64,000 bases of DNA from Macrobrachium rosenbergii (Eukaryota > Arthropoda > Malacostraca > Decapoda > Palaemonidae): contig NC_089743.1 in NCBI RefSeq assembly GCF_040412425.1, positions 86,945,971 through 87,009,970 on the forward strand, in the 5' to 3' direction. This document shows positions 23,808-35,560 of the stretch, piece after piece (within the stretch, counting starts at the first letter, position 1; each line of letters starts with the position of its first letter). The notes beneath the pieces are model-generated. The model had not been told where the DNA came from, ran no database searches, and saw nothing but the letters and a program-made list of their open reading frames with translations. Made by a program: the position numbers and the translations under genes.

Positions 23808-24104
23808 CTACTTGCCTCTCTCTGTGAGAGAGGAGAGATAAAAGAGAGAGGGGAGGGAAACTTTGGATGCCTTCTTGTACTGCCTCCTGTTGGTAAACTT
23901 CAGCCACTGCACTGGAAGCCAGGAACAACGCTCATTACAAGCTGAATCAGGCTTACAGTCATGGTCCCTGTAACTTGTGCAGAGGACATGGGAGTCATCA
24001 TCAATAGGGGAGCAGAAGTGCTTGCATGGTTTACCATCCATGCCAGGGCATAAACGCTGGGCAATGCCCTTCTGCACAGGCTTAGATGGTTCATGGGTTT
24101 GCAT
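23808..24104 (-). pseudogene. DIRS gag-like Cys-rich N-terminus
   Basis: The 98-codon open stretch starts MQTHEPSK and has a Cys/His-rich region with RLCPGMDGKPCKHF, HVLCTSYRDHDC and CNERCSWLPVQW. It ends in a basic RRQYKKASK tail. The same layout (RVCPGMGWKKCNSF, then CADCCFWLADQWAKFEGRKQ) occurs at 30.1-30.3 kb at the start of the large DIRS element, which is why I call it gag. The spacing suggests a zinc-binding fold, but this is inference. The frame continues into low-complexity sequence and ends early. Confidence 0.6.
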
Positions 24105-24995
24105 TATGATTTAAAAACAAACACACAATCAATCACGCAAAATAATCACAAAAACAACAAAGCAAGATCCCACTGGGAAAGGAGTGAAATGGCAAGCTGG
24201 GCAGAGAGAAGAGATGCAAGTCCTCATCGCTCCATAGCCGAAAGCAAATTGGAATGTTTACATCCGGCCGGGTGGGAAGCCCACCAAGCTGGCGGTAGTT
24301 AATTGTCTAACCACCTTGTTCGAAAATTAAACAGTTGTTTCAGCTTTGCTTGAAAGTAATGCCTACGGTCAAGGACCGATGGTTTGTATACAATATTGTG
24401 TAGGATCAAACAACAAGCCTAATTTTGAAGAAAGTGGTACTTAATCATTAGCTCAGGGTAGCTTTCTCCAATGAGGAGAAATGGCTCTGCAACATAAAAT
24501 AACAAAATTTACTCTAAAAAAAAAGATAAAGACTGTTTGCCCTCATCCAAGAACAAGCAAACCAAGGACAACTACAGTATACAAAATCATCTAAATAATT
24601 AAGTGGAGTAAACTACCATGTACAGCATGAACTCATCACATACAGTTCCCCTTTACCCAGGAAGGAGGTAGCTAGAGAGAACCTTTATCTGTTCATAACA
24701 CATAAAGGGAAGACTAGGAGATAATCTCCCATGCCAAAACCAGAGGTGCTAGTGTACGGCAGTCTCCATACTGGATCTCTACGTCCCTCAAGTGGTTGGA
24801 ACTGAATACAGACCTACACCTCCACTTTGCTGCCAAGACTAGACAGTCTAGAGAGAGAGGAGCTGGTGAAAACTAACAGAAGTAGCCACTGCTCTGACAT
24901 CATGCAGTTTCACCTTCAAAAGGGGATAAACCTCTGGAGAGACTGCATGATGCACCTCCAGAATTAAGGACTTAATCAAGAAAACAATGGCTTTC

Positions 24996-25766
24996 TTAAG
25001 ACATAGGAACCTCAGGCTTCCTGACCAAACTAAATAGGTTCCTACACTGCTTCCTTACAGGTTTAAGACAGGACATATAACGCTTCAGAGTCATAACAAG
25101 GCATAAAAACAGCTTTTCTTCCTCAGAAGTTAGAGTTTCTAGCAAAGGGATAGAGAAAACTCTAGGAAGAGCTTTAACATTAACATCATTCTTGGCACTA
25201 AAGGAAGCCAGAAAAGATAATTCTGCTCCTGTACGTGAAAACCACTGCGATTCACTTAATCTTTTGGCTGCAACCAAAGCCACCAGAAAGAGGGTTTTCA
25301 AAGAAAGAGTCTTGAGAGAAGCCTCTCTCAGGGGCTCAAAAGGAGGGAGGCCTCTAAAGTGTCATAAGACAACATCTAGGTTCTATAAAAGAGTTTTCTG
25401 AAGAACCTTCAGCCTTTCAAGTGAGGTGAGCGAACAGCTTCGCGTAAGTTAACATCCTTTGAAATATCCAATCCAGTATGCCTTAAAACAGAAGCCAGCA
25501 TGGATGTATAGCCTTTGATGGATGGAGGCAACAGACAAACCTTTAGCACATCTTAAGAATCGCAAAAACTTTATTACATTATCAATGCTGGTGCGAAGAC
25601 ATGAAAAGCCCCTGGACTTGAACCCTGATCTATATAGCTCCCATTGTTTCTGATATAATATATTACTGGACTTTCTCCTTGCAGCAGCAAGGATTGAATC
25701 TCTAGACAACTTTGAAAAACCTCTAGCTCTGAGGAGCTTGTCAACAGTTTCCAAGCAGTTAGACAA
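24996..25766 (-). pseudogene. DIRS tyrosine recombinase
   Basis: The open stretch 25449-25766 (105 codons) holds the core-binding domain with KLLRARGFSKLSRDSILAAA, LYQKQWELY and VIKFLRFLR. After a break, 24996-25301 (101 codons) holds the start of the catalytic domain with MKTLFLVALVAAKRLSE and EKLFLCLVMTLKRYM. In this family the first catalytic Arg follows the AAKR.SE helix. The C-terminal H-x-x-R and Tyr box is not seen in an open frame, so the enzyme looks truncated. Confidence 0.75.
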
Positions 25767-25807
25767 AGCATGTCAATATTTCCGTGCAGCCTCCAGGTCC
25801 CTGTCTG

Positions 25808-26520
25808 TCAAAGCAGACTTGTCCAAAGGTGTAATTGTCTGGGAACTTCTATCAATGTTTCTAGGTCTGTGAACCAATGCCTCCTCAGCCACCAAGGCAC
25901 GATTAGAATCATGGTGGTGTTCCAGGATTCCCTCAATTTCTTGAGCACTTCCTTCAACAGTGGAAAAGGAGGGAATGCATATATGAATAGGTTTGCCCAG
26001 TCTAAAGCCATGGCGTCTATTGCCCAGGCTTGAGGGTCCGGAACTGGTGAGACGTACAACGGAGACTATGATTCATCTTTGTGGCGAAGAGATCAATGGG
26101 AGGTTGGCTGAACTCTCCCTAAATTGCTTCACACAGAGTTGGGTTTAACGTCTATGTGTGGGAGAGTACCTGTCTCGGACGACTTAGCATGTCCGCCAGA
26201 ACATTCAATCGCCCAGGTACAAACTGGGGCATTAGGAAAATGTTCCTCTCCTCCATCCAGAGGAGTAAATCCATGGTGATAGCTACTAACTTTTCTGATT
26301 TCGTGCCCCTTGTCTTCTTAGATATGACAGAGACGTTGAGTTGTCCAAGAAGATAGAAATTACTTTGCTGGTCACTGCATTTTCCAGCTTCTGCAGCCCC
26401 TTCTGGATAGCCAACAGCTCCTTGCAGTTTATGTACAGATTTCTTTTGACTGGTGACCATACTCCGGAAGCAACCCGATACCCCATAACTATACCACAGC
26501 CCTTGTCAGAGGCACCTGAA
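25808..26520 (-). pseudogene. DIRS RNase H and linker
   Basis: Overlapping minus-strand frames carry GYRVASGVWSPVKR and INCKELLAIQKGL (26400-26486), FLDNSTSLSYL (about 26330), MEERNIFLMPQFVPGRLNVL followed by ADMLSR (about 26180-26250), and YVSPVPDPQAWAIDAMALDW (25999-26058). These are the RNase H fold, its conserved PGR.N..AD.LSR end and the linker to the recombinase. The first catalytic Asp (DAS) is not in the open frame. At least one frameshift separates the halves. Confidence 0.75.
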
Positions 26521-27126
26521 TACAGTGAGAGGCCAGGCCTTCGAGACTCTTACAGACTTCCCTGCAAGCAGTATTTCTTCAGACAGCCACCAACAAAGGT
26601 AAGGGAACAGATCTTGGGTTCCTGGGCACTAACTCATGGATTGACTGTGACTCTGTGCCAGTGCCTCCTCAAGTGCAACTGAAATGGTCTCATCCTTAGT
26701 CAAGCACCTGGGACTAACTTTTCCAGGGAAAACATATGACCTAACAGAGACAGCCAGCATTTGGCTAGCATGCTTCCTGAGGAGGCAAATTCACTTGAGA
26801 TTCATAAGAGATTGTCTATATTCATGTCCCTCTCTCCAAGGCAGATAAGACTGTGTAGGCATGCTCCATGTAAAAAGGGGACAGTTGACATAGAGGCTGA
26901 GCTTGGCTATGTCCAAGACAGGCATCCAACATCCCATTGCCTTTGGAACTAGGAATAGCCTGTTGTAAAAACCTGGTGACATAGTCGGTATTTCCTCTAT
27001 AGCTGCCTCCTCTAACAGAGACGAGACTTCCCGACTCAAGACCCTTCTCTTCCCTAGGTTGTCTTTGTATGACCAAAGACTATGGGCTGGTCTGATAGAG
27101 GAAACAAACTCCTGAAGGGAATGCAA
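26500..27126 (-). pseudogene. DIRS reverse transcriptase with palm deletion
   Basis: The open stretch 26791-27126 begins the RT with VSSLLEEAAIEEI, SPGFYNRLFLVPK and LDIAKLSLYVNCPLF. It then moves within about 25 residues to sequence that resembles the RT thumb/connection (LTKDETISVALE near 26690). The motif A Asp and the YLDD motif that normally lie between are absent. About 100 or more residues of the palm appear deleted, so the copy cannot polymerise. Confidence 0.7.
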
Positions 27127-27499
27127 TAGCCTTCAAAAGTACTTTCGCTGCCCAAGCCTCTACCCCTAAACATCCTACACTTGAGCGAAGAGGCCTGACC
27201 TGGCCTTCACAGGTACCTGAAGGCTCAAGGAGCTATTCTTTATCAGACTTTGGATTCTTGTTATAAGAGAAGGAGAAAAACTTTCCTCCCTTTGCAGAAT
27301 AGGAACTGGAACTTTGCTGGCAAAAGGATACTTCCTCCTTCCTGCACTACGAAAGGAAGACCTAGTAAAGGAGGTAGCATTGCCCAAAGGAGGTTTAAAA
27401 GAAGAAGAGAAAGACACAGGAGGCTTCCCTTTAGAGGCTTGGGACTGATGGATAAAAGACCTATTCTCTGTCTTCTCAGTCTCTGCGGCTATACACGCA

Positions 27500-30330
27500 A
27501 ACGGTTTTTCGTCAATAATCTTCCTAAAAGGATGTACTGAAATTAACGACTGTTCACTATGGCGGGAGACTGAAGGAACCAGCAGAGAGCAAAGCTGCTC
27601 TTATCTGCAAACTTTAAATGTTGCTCATTACATGGGATAGTTCCTCCCTCATATCAAGAAATGCCTTGCCCAGGGAAGCAAAAAAACCCTAAGGCCTTAA
27701 CAAAAGGATCCCAGGCCAAAGTAGGAAGAAGTTCACCAAAGTCCTTCAAACATTGTTCAACTGTGCTCGGTACAATTTCACTGAAGGACACAGCTTCAAT
27801 AGCATTAGTCAAGCTCTTATACATATTCACAGCCTCTGGAATACAGCAATGCAACCTGCCTGACACAACTGAGCCTTACTTAGTCAGAAAAATCATGGAC
27901 AAGAAAGCATCTCCACTGCCGGATCTGGAGAAATGGTGAGAAACTCTTGTGTCCAATACACTAATGACTTCCTAGCAAGAAAGATGGGAGACAAAAGAGA
28001 GGATCCCTTAGAGGAAATCTTAGGCAAAGCCTTAGCAATAGAGTCAAATCTCCCATGTACAGAATCTGATAAGTCTAAAGGAAGGGAGAGACAAATAATC
28101 GGACCCCAACCTAGAATCTCTTACAGAGTAAGTAGTATTGGAATGGTCCATTGAAAAGAACTGTGGACATCTGTCCAGACACAACAGAACCAGTTCCTTA
28201 GAACCTGAGGTGACCAATTTTCAGTGTTCCTCTTCCTTATCCAAGGGTAAAGTCGAAGAAGGAGAAAGTCTTCCTCATCCGCGACAACCAAAGGAGCCTC
28301 ACAATCAGATGGTTGGTCTTGTAAGACCTGGAGCTAAAATACAATTAATCCACTCCAGCAAATCATCAACCTGCGGTGGTGACGGCAATCCGGGTCCAGG
28401 AGAGCACTTTCGCCTCAGCAAATTGCTGTCCCAAGGAGGGAGTAAAGGTTTGCGCAAGCCAAGCAGAGCGCCTGACCCGACCAAGCCAGGCTGATTGCTG
28501 GGTGGAGTCAAACGTGTGGCTTGCTCACAAGAATTTGTGCTGTCCTCTTGACGGGCCCCAGTCTTCTTTGAGGCCGGAACCTTGCAAGAAGACTGTACAG
28601 GGGACCTCCTCTATGTCTCTCCAGATACTCGGACCCAAGAGACCAAAGCACCAGCCTGGGAACCTGGCTTGGCACCAGAAGTAGTGCCAGCAAGAAGAGC
28701 CGAGACATCTGCATGTCTTGGCTTTGTCTCTCGTCCTGTGCCCGAATCGGTATGATAAGCGGACTCTCCGACACCAGTTTGGGATAACCGAGTCTCCTTA
28801 GAGACCTAAGTATTCGGAGCGGCTTGCAAACGAGTATCCGACACAGTGCCAGCCTTCCAAGAGGACTTCTTAGGACTGGTAACGGGTGTGCAAACCAAGG
28901 TCTGCACGCCTACAGCTCCCGAAACACAAGGCCCAGGGGTGAGCGATTCGGTTCCCTGACCCACAGGTCAGGAAGAACCGACGAGAGATCACACTGATTC
29001 CCTTATGGAGGGAGGCAGCCCCTTAGAAGTCCCAGGACAAGATTTTTAAGGGTGGGGGAGAGGCAGCTTTCTTCATCTTTGACTGACGAGCCTAGGAAGA
29101 AGAAGGGGAGGAGGTAGCAAGCAACAACAATGACGACAAAGACACAGACGATGAAGACGATGACACCTTCTGAGACCTCTTCTTTGACTTCTTCTTCGTC
29201 ATCTTCTTCAGGATGGTGGTCATGTCCAACATCCAGGAGGGAGCAACAGACGTCACAGGAGCAGCTGGGGTGGCCAAGGTAGCGGAAGTAAACTGGGCAG
29301 CAGGCACATCCTCTATGGGAGCAGCGACGGGCAGCCGGGGCAGCCAGGACAGCCCGGGAGCCAGGGAAGCCAGTAGTGACTGGGGTGACCGGGATAGCTG
29401 CGGCAGATGGAGCAGCCAGGGCTGCCCAGGGGCCAGGGAAGAAGCCAGGAGCTGCGACTGGGGCGACCAATATAGCCAGGGCAGGTGGAGAAGCCTGGAC
29501 AGCCTAGGAGCCAGTGAAGCCAGAAGCAGCAGGAGCAGGAACCATCAGATGGAGCATGGTGGAGGTCTCACCATCATCGAGGGTCCGGCCTGGGACAGCG
29601 GGGCCACAGTGAAGCCTGGAGGCAGAGGCACTGCATGCTGGAATACCAGTATGGCAGTCACCTGGGTCCCCAGGTGAGACCAGATGGTTACCTGCATCTT
29701 GGCGAAGGCTGTCCTCATCACAGTGTTGGTGGTAGGGGTAGCTGCAGTGTGTGTTACCACAGGACCAGCCACCAGGCGGAAGAAGAGAGACTGCAACAAT
29801 GGTATGCCAGACAGAACCATGGAACACCAGGCTGCATCTACATCAGTCGCCTGCTCATCAAGCAGAGCAACTGCCATGCTGGAAGAAAAAGTAGGGTTAG
29901 TGGAGGGAGCCTCATCTTGCTCCAGGGGGAAAAGTCCGGAGAGTCCCTAGAGAGGAGGTCGTCCTGATTGTCTGCCCAACCCCCACTTCCTTCCACGCCC
30001 AACAAAGCAAACGAAGAAGACGAAGGGTTAGCCACCAAGGGAGTCGTCGGGGGTGTATAACCCTCAGACAACGCCTTGGAAGGCTTCCTACGGTGCTGTT
30101 TTCTCCCTTCAAACTTTGCCCACTGGTCAGCCAACCAAAAGCAACAATCAGCACAGGTAGAACTTCGGGTACACACATACAGTCCCTGCAACAGGGGTGT
30201 GCCTATCAATATCAACATTTGAATGGAAGCTATTACACTTCTTCCAGCCCATTCCAGGACACACACGATGGGGGCAGGAGGGCTTATAAGGCTTACTTTC
30301 GTAAGCTTGCATACTCCACACACAAATAAG
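27500..30330 (-). pseudogene. DIRS gag-like region, multiply frameshifted
   Basis: The start is a Cys-rich segment (MQAYESK ... RVCPGMGWKKC at about 30220-30310, then in another frame CADCCFWLADQWAKFEGRKQ at about 30100-30160). A Ser/Pro stretch (PSSSSFALLGVEGSGGW), a Pro/Ala/Gly-rich part (29300-29480), a Lys/Ser block (KKMTKKKSKKRSQKVSSSSS at about 29150-29220) and helical segments (VDDLLEWIN at about 28350; TVEQCLKDFGEL at about 27745) follow. No single frame is open. Assignment rests on position before RT and similarity to the 23.8-24.1 kb start. Confidence 0.55.
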
Positions 30331-30800
30331 CAGACACACAAGGAAAAAGAAAGATCCCACTGGAAAAAACGGCTCAATGACAGTCAGGGCAGAGAGGGAA
30401 GAACACACGTCTGCATCCAACGACAGCTGAAAGGTTCAATGGCTGTTTCCAGCTGCGCTGTAAGTAATTCCTAATATAAAGGACCGATGGTTTGTATATC
30501 GTGTAGGAACAATTCCCAACTAAACTCCTTATAAGTTTTGACAGCCATTACAGGCTCATTTCCATCACTGTTAGGGTGAAATATGGTACCTAGCTTTCAC
30601 TCAATCTCGGCTAATTTGTTGAGAATCTAAATATTATAATCTAATTGAGTAATTTCCTTTATTTTTAATTACCTGCTTGAGTAATTTCCTTCATTTTTGA
30701 TTTGGTACCTAGCTTTCATTCAATCTTGGCTAATTTGTTGAGGATCATGATTATAATATACTTGAGTAATTTCCTTTATTTTTATGTTATCTGCTTCACT

Positions 30801-31085
30801 AAGTTAAGTATATCTTAGTTTAACCAGACCACTGAGCTGATTAACAGCTCTCCTAGGGCTGGCCCGAAGGATTAGATTTATTTTTATGTGGCTAAGAACC
30901 AATTGGTTACCTAGCAACGGGACCTACAGCTTATTGTGGAATCCGAACCAGATTATAGCAAGAAATGAATTTCTATCACCAGAAACAAATTCCTCTTGTT
31001 CTTCACTGGCCGGTCAGAGATTCGAACTCACAACCAACAGAGTGGTAGCTGAGAACGGAACACACTCACCCAGCAAGGAACTAAA
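30801..31085 (-). mobile_element. tRNA-derived SINE, family B, copy 1 (with tRNA head)
   Basis: Read on the minus strand it starts with a tRNA-like head containing CAGCTACCACTCTGTTGG (A-box-like) and GTGAGTTCGAATCTC (B box), at about 31010-31060. The body follows, with GGTTCGGATTCCACAATAAG and CCTTCGGGCCAGCCCTAGGA. Family members also lie at 33436-33654 and 54262-54340. The intact B box suggests an internal Pol III promoter. Confidence 0.85.
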
Positions 31086-31384
31086 TCTAACACTCTACCT
31101 ATGAATATATCTAAAATTTCTTCATTCAAAATCTCAATCTTCAATAGTCTCAGATAGTTTCTTAACAATGCAAGAAACCTTGATTTAATTCATTTAAAGC
31201 ACCTGTAACGCAAGACTTGAAAGCCTGCTTGTGAGGTGCCATACGAAATTCCTGGAAATCTGTCATTTTGTTCAAATATTTATGCTCTAAAGGCAAAAGC
31301 TTATAAGGTCAACAAAATCTCAAAGAATCTCTAAAACACTGTGCTTCCAACAAAGGAAAACAAAAAACTTCTCATAGAAATCAA

Positions 31385-32410
31385 GGTAGATCTAAGCCAG
31401 CTGTCCGCGGTGAGCTAGGCTATGGCAGTTGACGTTTTTCTACAGAACTTTACCTGCTGAACAAGAATTCAAGGTTATATTTTGGCAGCCAAATGTAATT
31501 GAGCTGTAATTTACCTTAGAAATGTAGCCGAAGGTAAGGGGGACCCATTGGGAATTGAGGTTTTGGGTGGGAAAAGACACTTTCGAGAATAGCTGACAGT
31601 ACGGAGGACTCTTTGGGGATTCAAGGTTTTTGGTGGGGTAAATAACTTGGGAAAAGGTTTGAGCACCTTACTGATGTGTTTTCTGTTATATATGTCATCT
31701 GGAACACAAAAATCAAGCATAAAAAAAAGGGCAAATAAATGGACAGCGGAGCTGTTCCAAAGCCACTTTTCATGCATTACTAGTATTGCTGATTCCAGGC
31801 CCTATCACACATGAGCGGTCTTACAGGCGAGCTAATCACCAGATGCCTCCAAAAGTCCAACAGAGTAGAATTCTAAGCCAGTGTTCCGCAGTGGGGCAAA
31901 CTGTGGCAATTGACGTTTTCTGTGTTGTTTTACTTGCATTACAAGAATTTAAAGTAAATGACTTCTTGCCAGAGCATACGAGCTTGCCAAGAATCATTCA
32001 AAATGCGGATAAGGCGCGCAGCGCCGTTTCACTATACCAAAACTGAAAGCAGAAATGGTAATATTTTTCCGTTGACACTTCCTTGCCCCAACCGAAAGCT
32101 TCGAATGGTGTCCAGTCGAGCTAGACTATGGCAGGTGATGTTTTTCTGTGTCATTTTACTTGTTTTACAAGAGTTTTAAGGTAATATTTTGCCAGCCGAC
32201 TGTAGCTAAACTGTAATTTACCTTTGAACTGTATAGGTCAGTGCAGGGGACCCGTTGGTACCGTCGTGTAGCCTTCAAAGGTCAATTACATTTCAGTTAC
32301 AGCCGACCGCCAAAATATTATTTTAAATCCTTGTTCAGCAGGCAGAATAACATAGGAAAATGTCAATTGCCATAGGCTATTTCACTGCGCACAGCCGGCT
32401 TAGAATTACC
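31385..32410. repeat. ~150 bp module in four copies, the last inverted
   Basis: CTATGGCAGTTGACGTTTTT followed by CTGCTGAACAAGAATT..AAGGTTATATTTTGGCAG and a TGTAATTTACCTT end occurs at about 31400-31550, 31890-31990 (partial) and 32118-32255. It then recurs in reverse at 32262-32405. The last two form a hairpin-like inverted pair joined at GGTACCGTCG (about 32256-32266). No ORF goes with it. Confidence 0.75.
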
Positions 32411-33420
32411 GAAATCAACACCCAAATGACTTAAAAGAGACAGCCTATACATAAGAAGGTGCTAGCCTACACAGGCCAGTTACAAAAGAAGAAAAATATA
32501 TTTCTCAATAAATACAAAAAGTAAAACTTAAAATATTTCGAGAGCTTTCCTTCAGCAGCCACTGCGGCAAAATTTTCATTAATGAACACACAAGCAATGG
32601 CCTAGGCTACTGCCTAACCTAATTCTTGAAAAACCAGCCACTCAGTTCAACACCTACTGAAAACTTGAATGACTCACATGTAGGCCTAAAGGTGCATATA
32701 ATTTCAGGCCTTAACTTCAGTTACTCAGCATCAGCTGAAACAGAACGCTGAACGCCTACAGTAACTAACCTTGCCCTTGGTACATGTGAAATGGTCTACT
32801 TGGCAGAGGAACAGAACTAGTTCAAACAAAATTCTAATAAAATAAAAGGAACAAATATATCATCATTTAAAACTAATATCAGGCAGACATTAAAACGCTA
32901 ATCAAATGTACGATAATAGGCTGTGGGAAAAACTTCACTTTCACGTGTCAACCTTTGAACAATTGAAAGGCAAAACTTAGTTAACAAAAAAAATATAGAT
33001 ATTGAGACTTTCGAGGCGACTCTACGACTGTTTGGAAACTTTTTAACACCCATAAGTACTCGGTAAACTTTAAGGGATAATAATATTAACCTCGAAAGAA
33101 TGTCAAAGATAAGGAGGAATAAGTTTCTCAACTGACCTTACATGGAACGCTTCAAGTTGGTATCCCTGGAATCGTTTACCAAGTTTTCTTGTCTCACTAT
33201 TAACGTCTTCCTGATTAGATTATTTGCTGCTTTCCTTGACGATTGTATTTGTATATGGCTATTTTGGTCTGAATTTTAGATGACTTGCGATATAGATGGC
33301 AATCTTTTGAGTGGCAGGAATAAGTGTTCAGCCGACCAAGGTCTGACTGTCACAGCAACATTGTTACCACACCACTAAGATCGTTTTCCCCTGCACCAGA
33401 GGTGATTTTCCCCTACCTTC
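32411..33420. other. Gene-free stretch
   Basis: AT-rich sequence with scattered GGCCTAGGC-type words. The longest open frame (32898-33131, minus, 77 codons) has no recognisable domain. Nothing else is supported. Confidence 0.5.
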
Positions 33421-33435
33421 CCTTAAGAACCAAAT

Positions 33436-33654
33436 AAGTTAAGTATACCTTAGTTTTACCAGACCACTGAGCTGATTAACAGCTCTCCTAGGGCTGGCCC
33501 GAAGGATTAGACTTATTTTACGTGGCTAAGAACCAACTGGTTACTTAGCAATGGGACCTACAGCTTATTGTGGAATCCGAACCACATTGTAGCGAGAAAT
33601 GAATTTCTATCACCAGAAATAAATTCTTCTATTACCAGAAATAAATTCCTCTAA
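33436..33654 (-). mobile_element. tRNA-derived SINE, family B, copy 2, 5'-truncated with 14 bp TSD
   Basis: It matches the body and 3' part of the copy at 30801-31085 but lacks the tRNA head. It is flanked by an exact 14-base duplication CTTAAGAACCAAAT at 33422-33435 and 33655-33668. A 5' truncation plus a target duplication is the signature of target-primed reverse transcription by a LINE enzyme. Confidence 0.9.
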
Positions 33655-33668
33655 CTTAAGAACCAAAT

Positions 33669-35560
33669 GTATTGATAGGATAAATGAAAATGAAGTATTA
33701 CATTTTAGTTTCAATTCCTATTGGAATAAACACTCCAAATTTTAGGTACAGAAAAATGAACTCGGTTAAAGAAAATATGTGTGAAAATATAATGCATTTA
33801 TAGGAAAGGTAAATAAATGGTATATTATTACAAAAAATATTGATTAAAACACTAATAATTAATCAAATTTTAGAGGAAAACTTAAATTTTACAAGAAAAA
33901 TCATAAACATATAAATGTACACAAATTTTATATTGTTTTATTGTAAAATTCATGGATGTAACAACAGTGTTGCCTTTAATCAATGACAAAGGAAAAAGAG
34001 GCTCAACTCAAGTAACCTATGAAAATACATTTCTAAGACAAATGTTAATGCATTTATAGTAAACGTAAATGAATGCAAGATTATTCTATTACAAAAAAGC
34101 ATCGGTGTAACAAAAAAATCCTTTAATCACCGAGTTTCATTAGTTTCACCGTCTGTGTATTTTGCAAGGTTTCTTCACCTTGCCAGGCAATTAAAAGAAA
34201 GAGTTTTTCTAACTACCATTGCAACAGCATTCAGTTCTGCTTTAATCCTACTGTATTCCTTTCATTCAACAAATGTAGTTATTAGCTGATATGCAGTCAC
34301 TCGATGCAAAACGCATGTGAGAAGCCCATTTCATATGACTGATGAGTTCTAATTTTCCCACCACCAATTCCTTATCACATACTTTAGTCGCCTTCCTGTC
34401 GTGCTTTCCAGCGGATAACCATCCTCACGTCCAGGTCTCCTTTTCACGTTCCTTCCTATATCTTCGGGCACGGTAACAAATTTTCAGTTGCTATGTGATT
34501 AACAATAAAGCTCCTCTCACAATCCTTATCTGGAACTGGCTAGACTGAAGCTAAACTGAGATTCAAAATCAAGAGTCTGAACCTGAAACACGATGTCCCT
34601 TAGAATGAGCAAATACCGAGTTTGTAATACTGTCATTGTTATGTCAGGCTGTTTAATATTTTTCTCCGATCCTGTTTATATTAATATTTTTTCTATTTGT
34701 TTTATCTAGAATATTGAAAAAAAATATTTATAAGGGAAATAAGTGAAACTTCCATACATCCCCCTACACAAGGTTCTTTTTCCCCGTAGGTTTCCCCTAC
34801 CCCCTACGGACACCAGATTTCCCCTATGCAAGATGTGGCAACACTGCACGGCAAATTCAGCATTATGACACTCTCGACTTTAAAAAAAAAATGCAAATAG
34901 CATATTCAAAAATAACTGATTCAAATTATATATTCAAAGATAACTGCATTGACGCAATGAAAAAAACAAAATGAATAAATAACCAAATGACACGAAATTT
35001 AAATTTCTCACATAAACAATGGCGCTGTAAAGCGAGAATACACGTAATTAAAATTATCATTCGAAAAGCTTTTTTTACTATCAATACAAGAGTAAATAAG
35101 TAAATAAATTAACAAATGAACATTTGGAATATATTTAACATGAATATCTTCCTCTAGCCATGATGATGACATCATATGTAATGCATAGATTCAAAATTAT
35201 TCATACAAATAAATTTTATTACAAATTACATATGATAACACATAATAACCGATGTTGCGAAGACCTAACAGGGCCATACCAGTGGATTAGTCTCAGTAAC
35301 GGCTCTCCTTATTAAGGGAGGTTTGTTACAACAAAATAAGGATCGTTTTTACTACACTTCCCAATTTGAGAGAGGAGCCGTATCAGAGGAATTCTCCCCA
35401 TCTACTACTGCTAATGAAATAGTCATGACGTCATAATTTGATGTCACTGTCATAGTCGAGTTTCTTCCTTTTCATCCTCACAGAGACAAAGGCACTTTCA
35501 ATTTGAGTAAAACATTAAACAAAATGAGGTAAAACTGAAACTTAAAACCATTTAAAGCAA
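33669..35560. other. Gene-free AT-rich stretch
   Basis: No coding potential is recognised. A short inverted pair (GTAACGGCTCTCC at 35309 and GGAGCCGTATCAG at 35376) could form a small stem. C-rich words TTTCCCCTAC recur at 33410 and 34770-34825. Confidence 0.5.

Larger units (their letters stand above)
24420..30515 (-). mobile_element. Large DIRS-type retrotransposon, decayed
   Basis: Read from right to left it has a terminal repeat (30461-30515: TAAAGGACCGATGGTTTGTA, then TGTAGGAACAATTCCC), a gag-like region (about 27500-30330), RT (26500-27126), RNase H (25808-26520) and recombinase (24996-25766). The left boundary repeats are at 24356-24415 and 23236-23305. This is the most complete DIRS in the window but is broken by frameshifts throughout. 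The RT palm with the YLDD motif is missing. Confidence 0.75.

Noticed and set aside
29213..29677. 154-codon plus-strand frame rich in Gly/Ser/Ala
   Set aside because: It is the opposite strand of the Pro/Ala-rich gag-like region of the DIRS element.
31010..31060. tRNA gene on the minus strand
   Set aside because: It has a good B box but is the head of a dispersed SINE with degenerate arms; no cloverleaf by eye.
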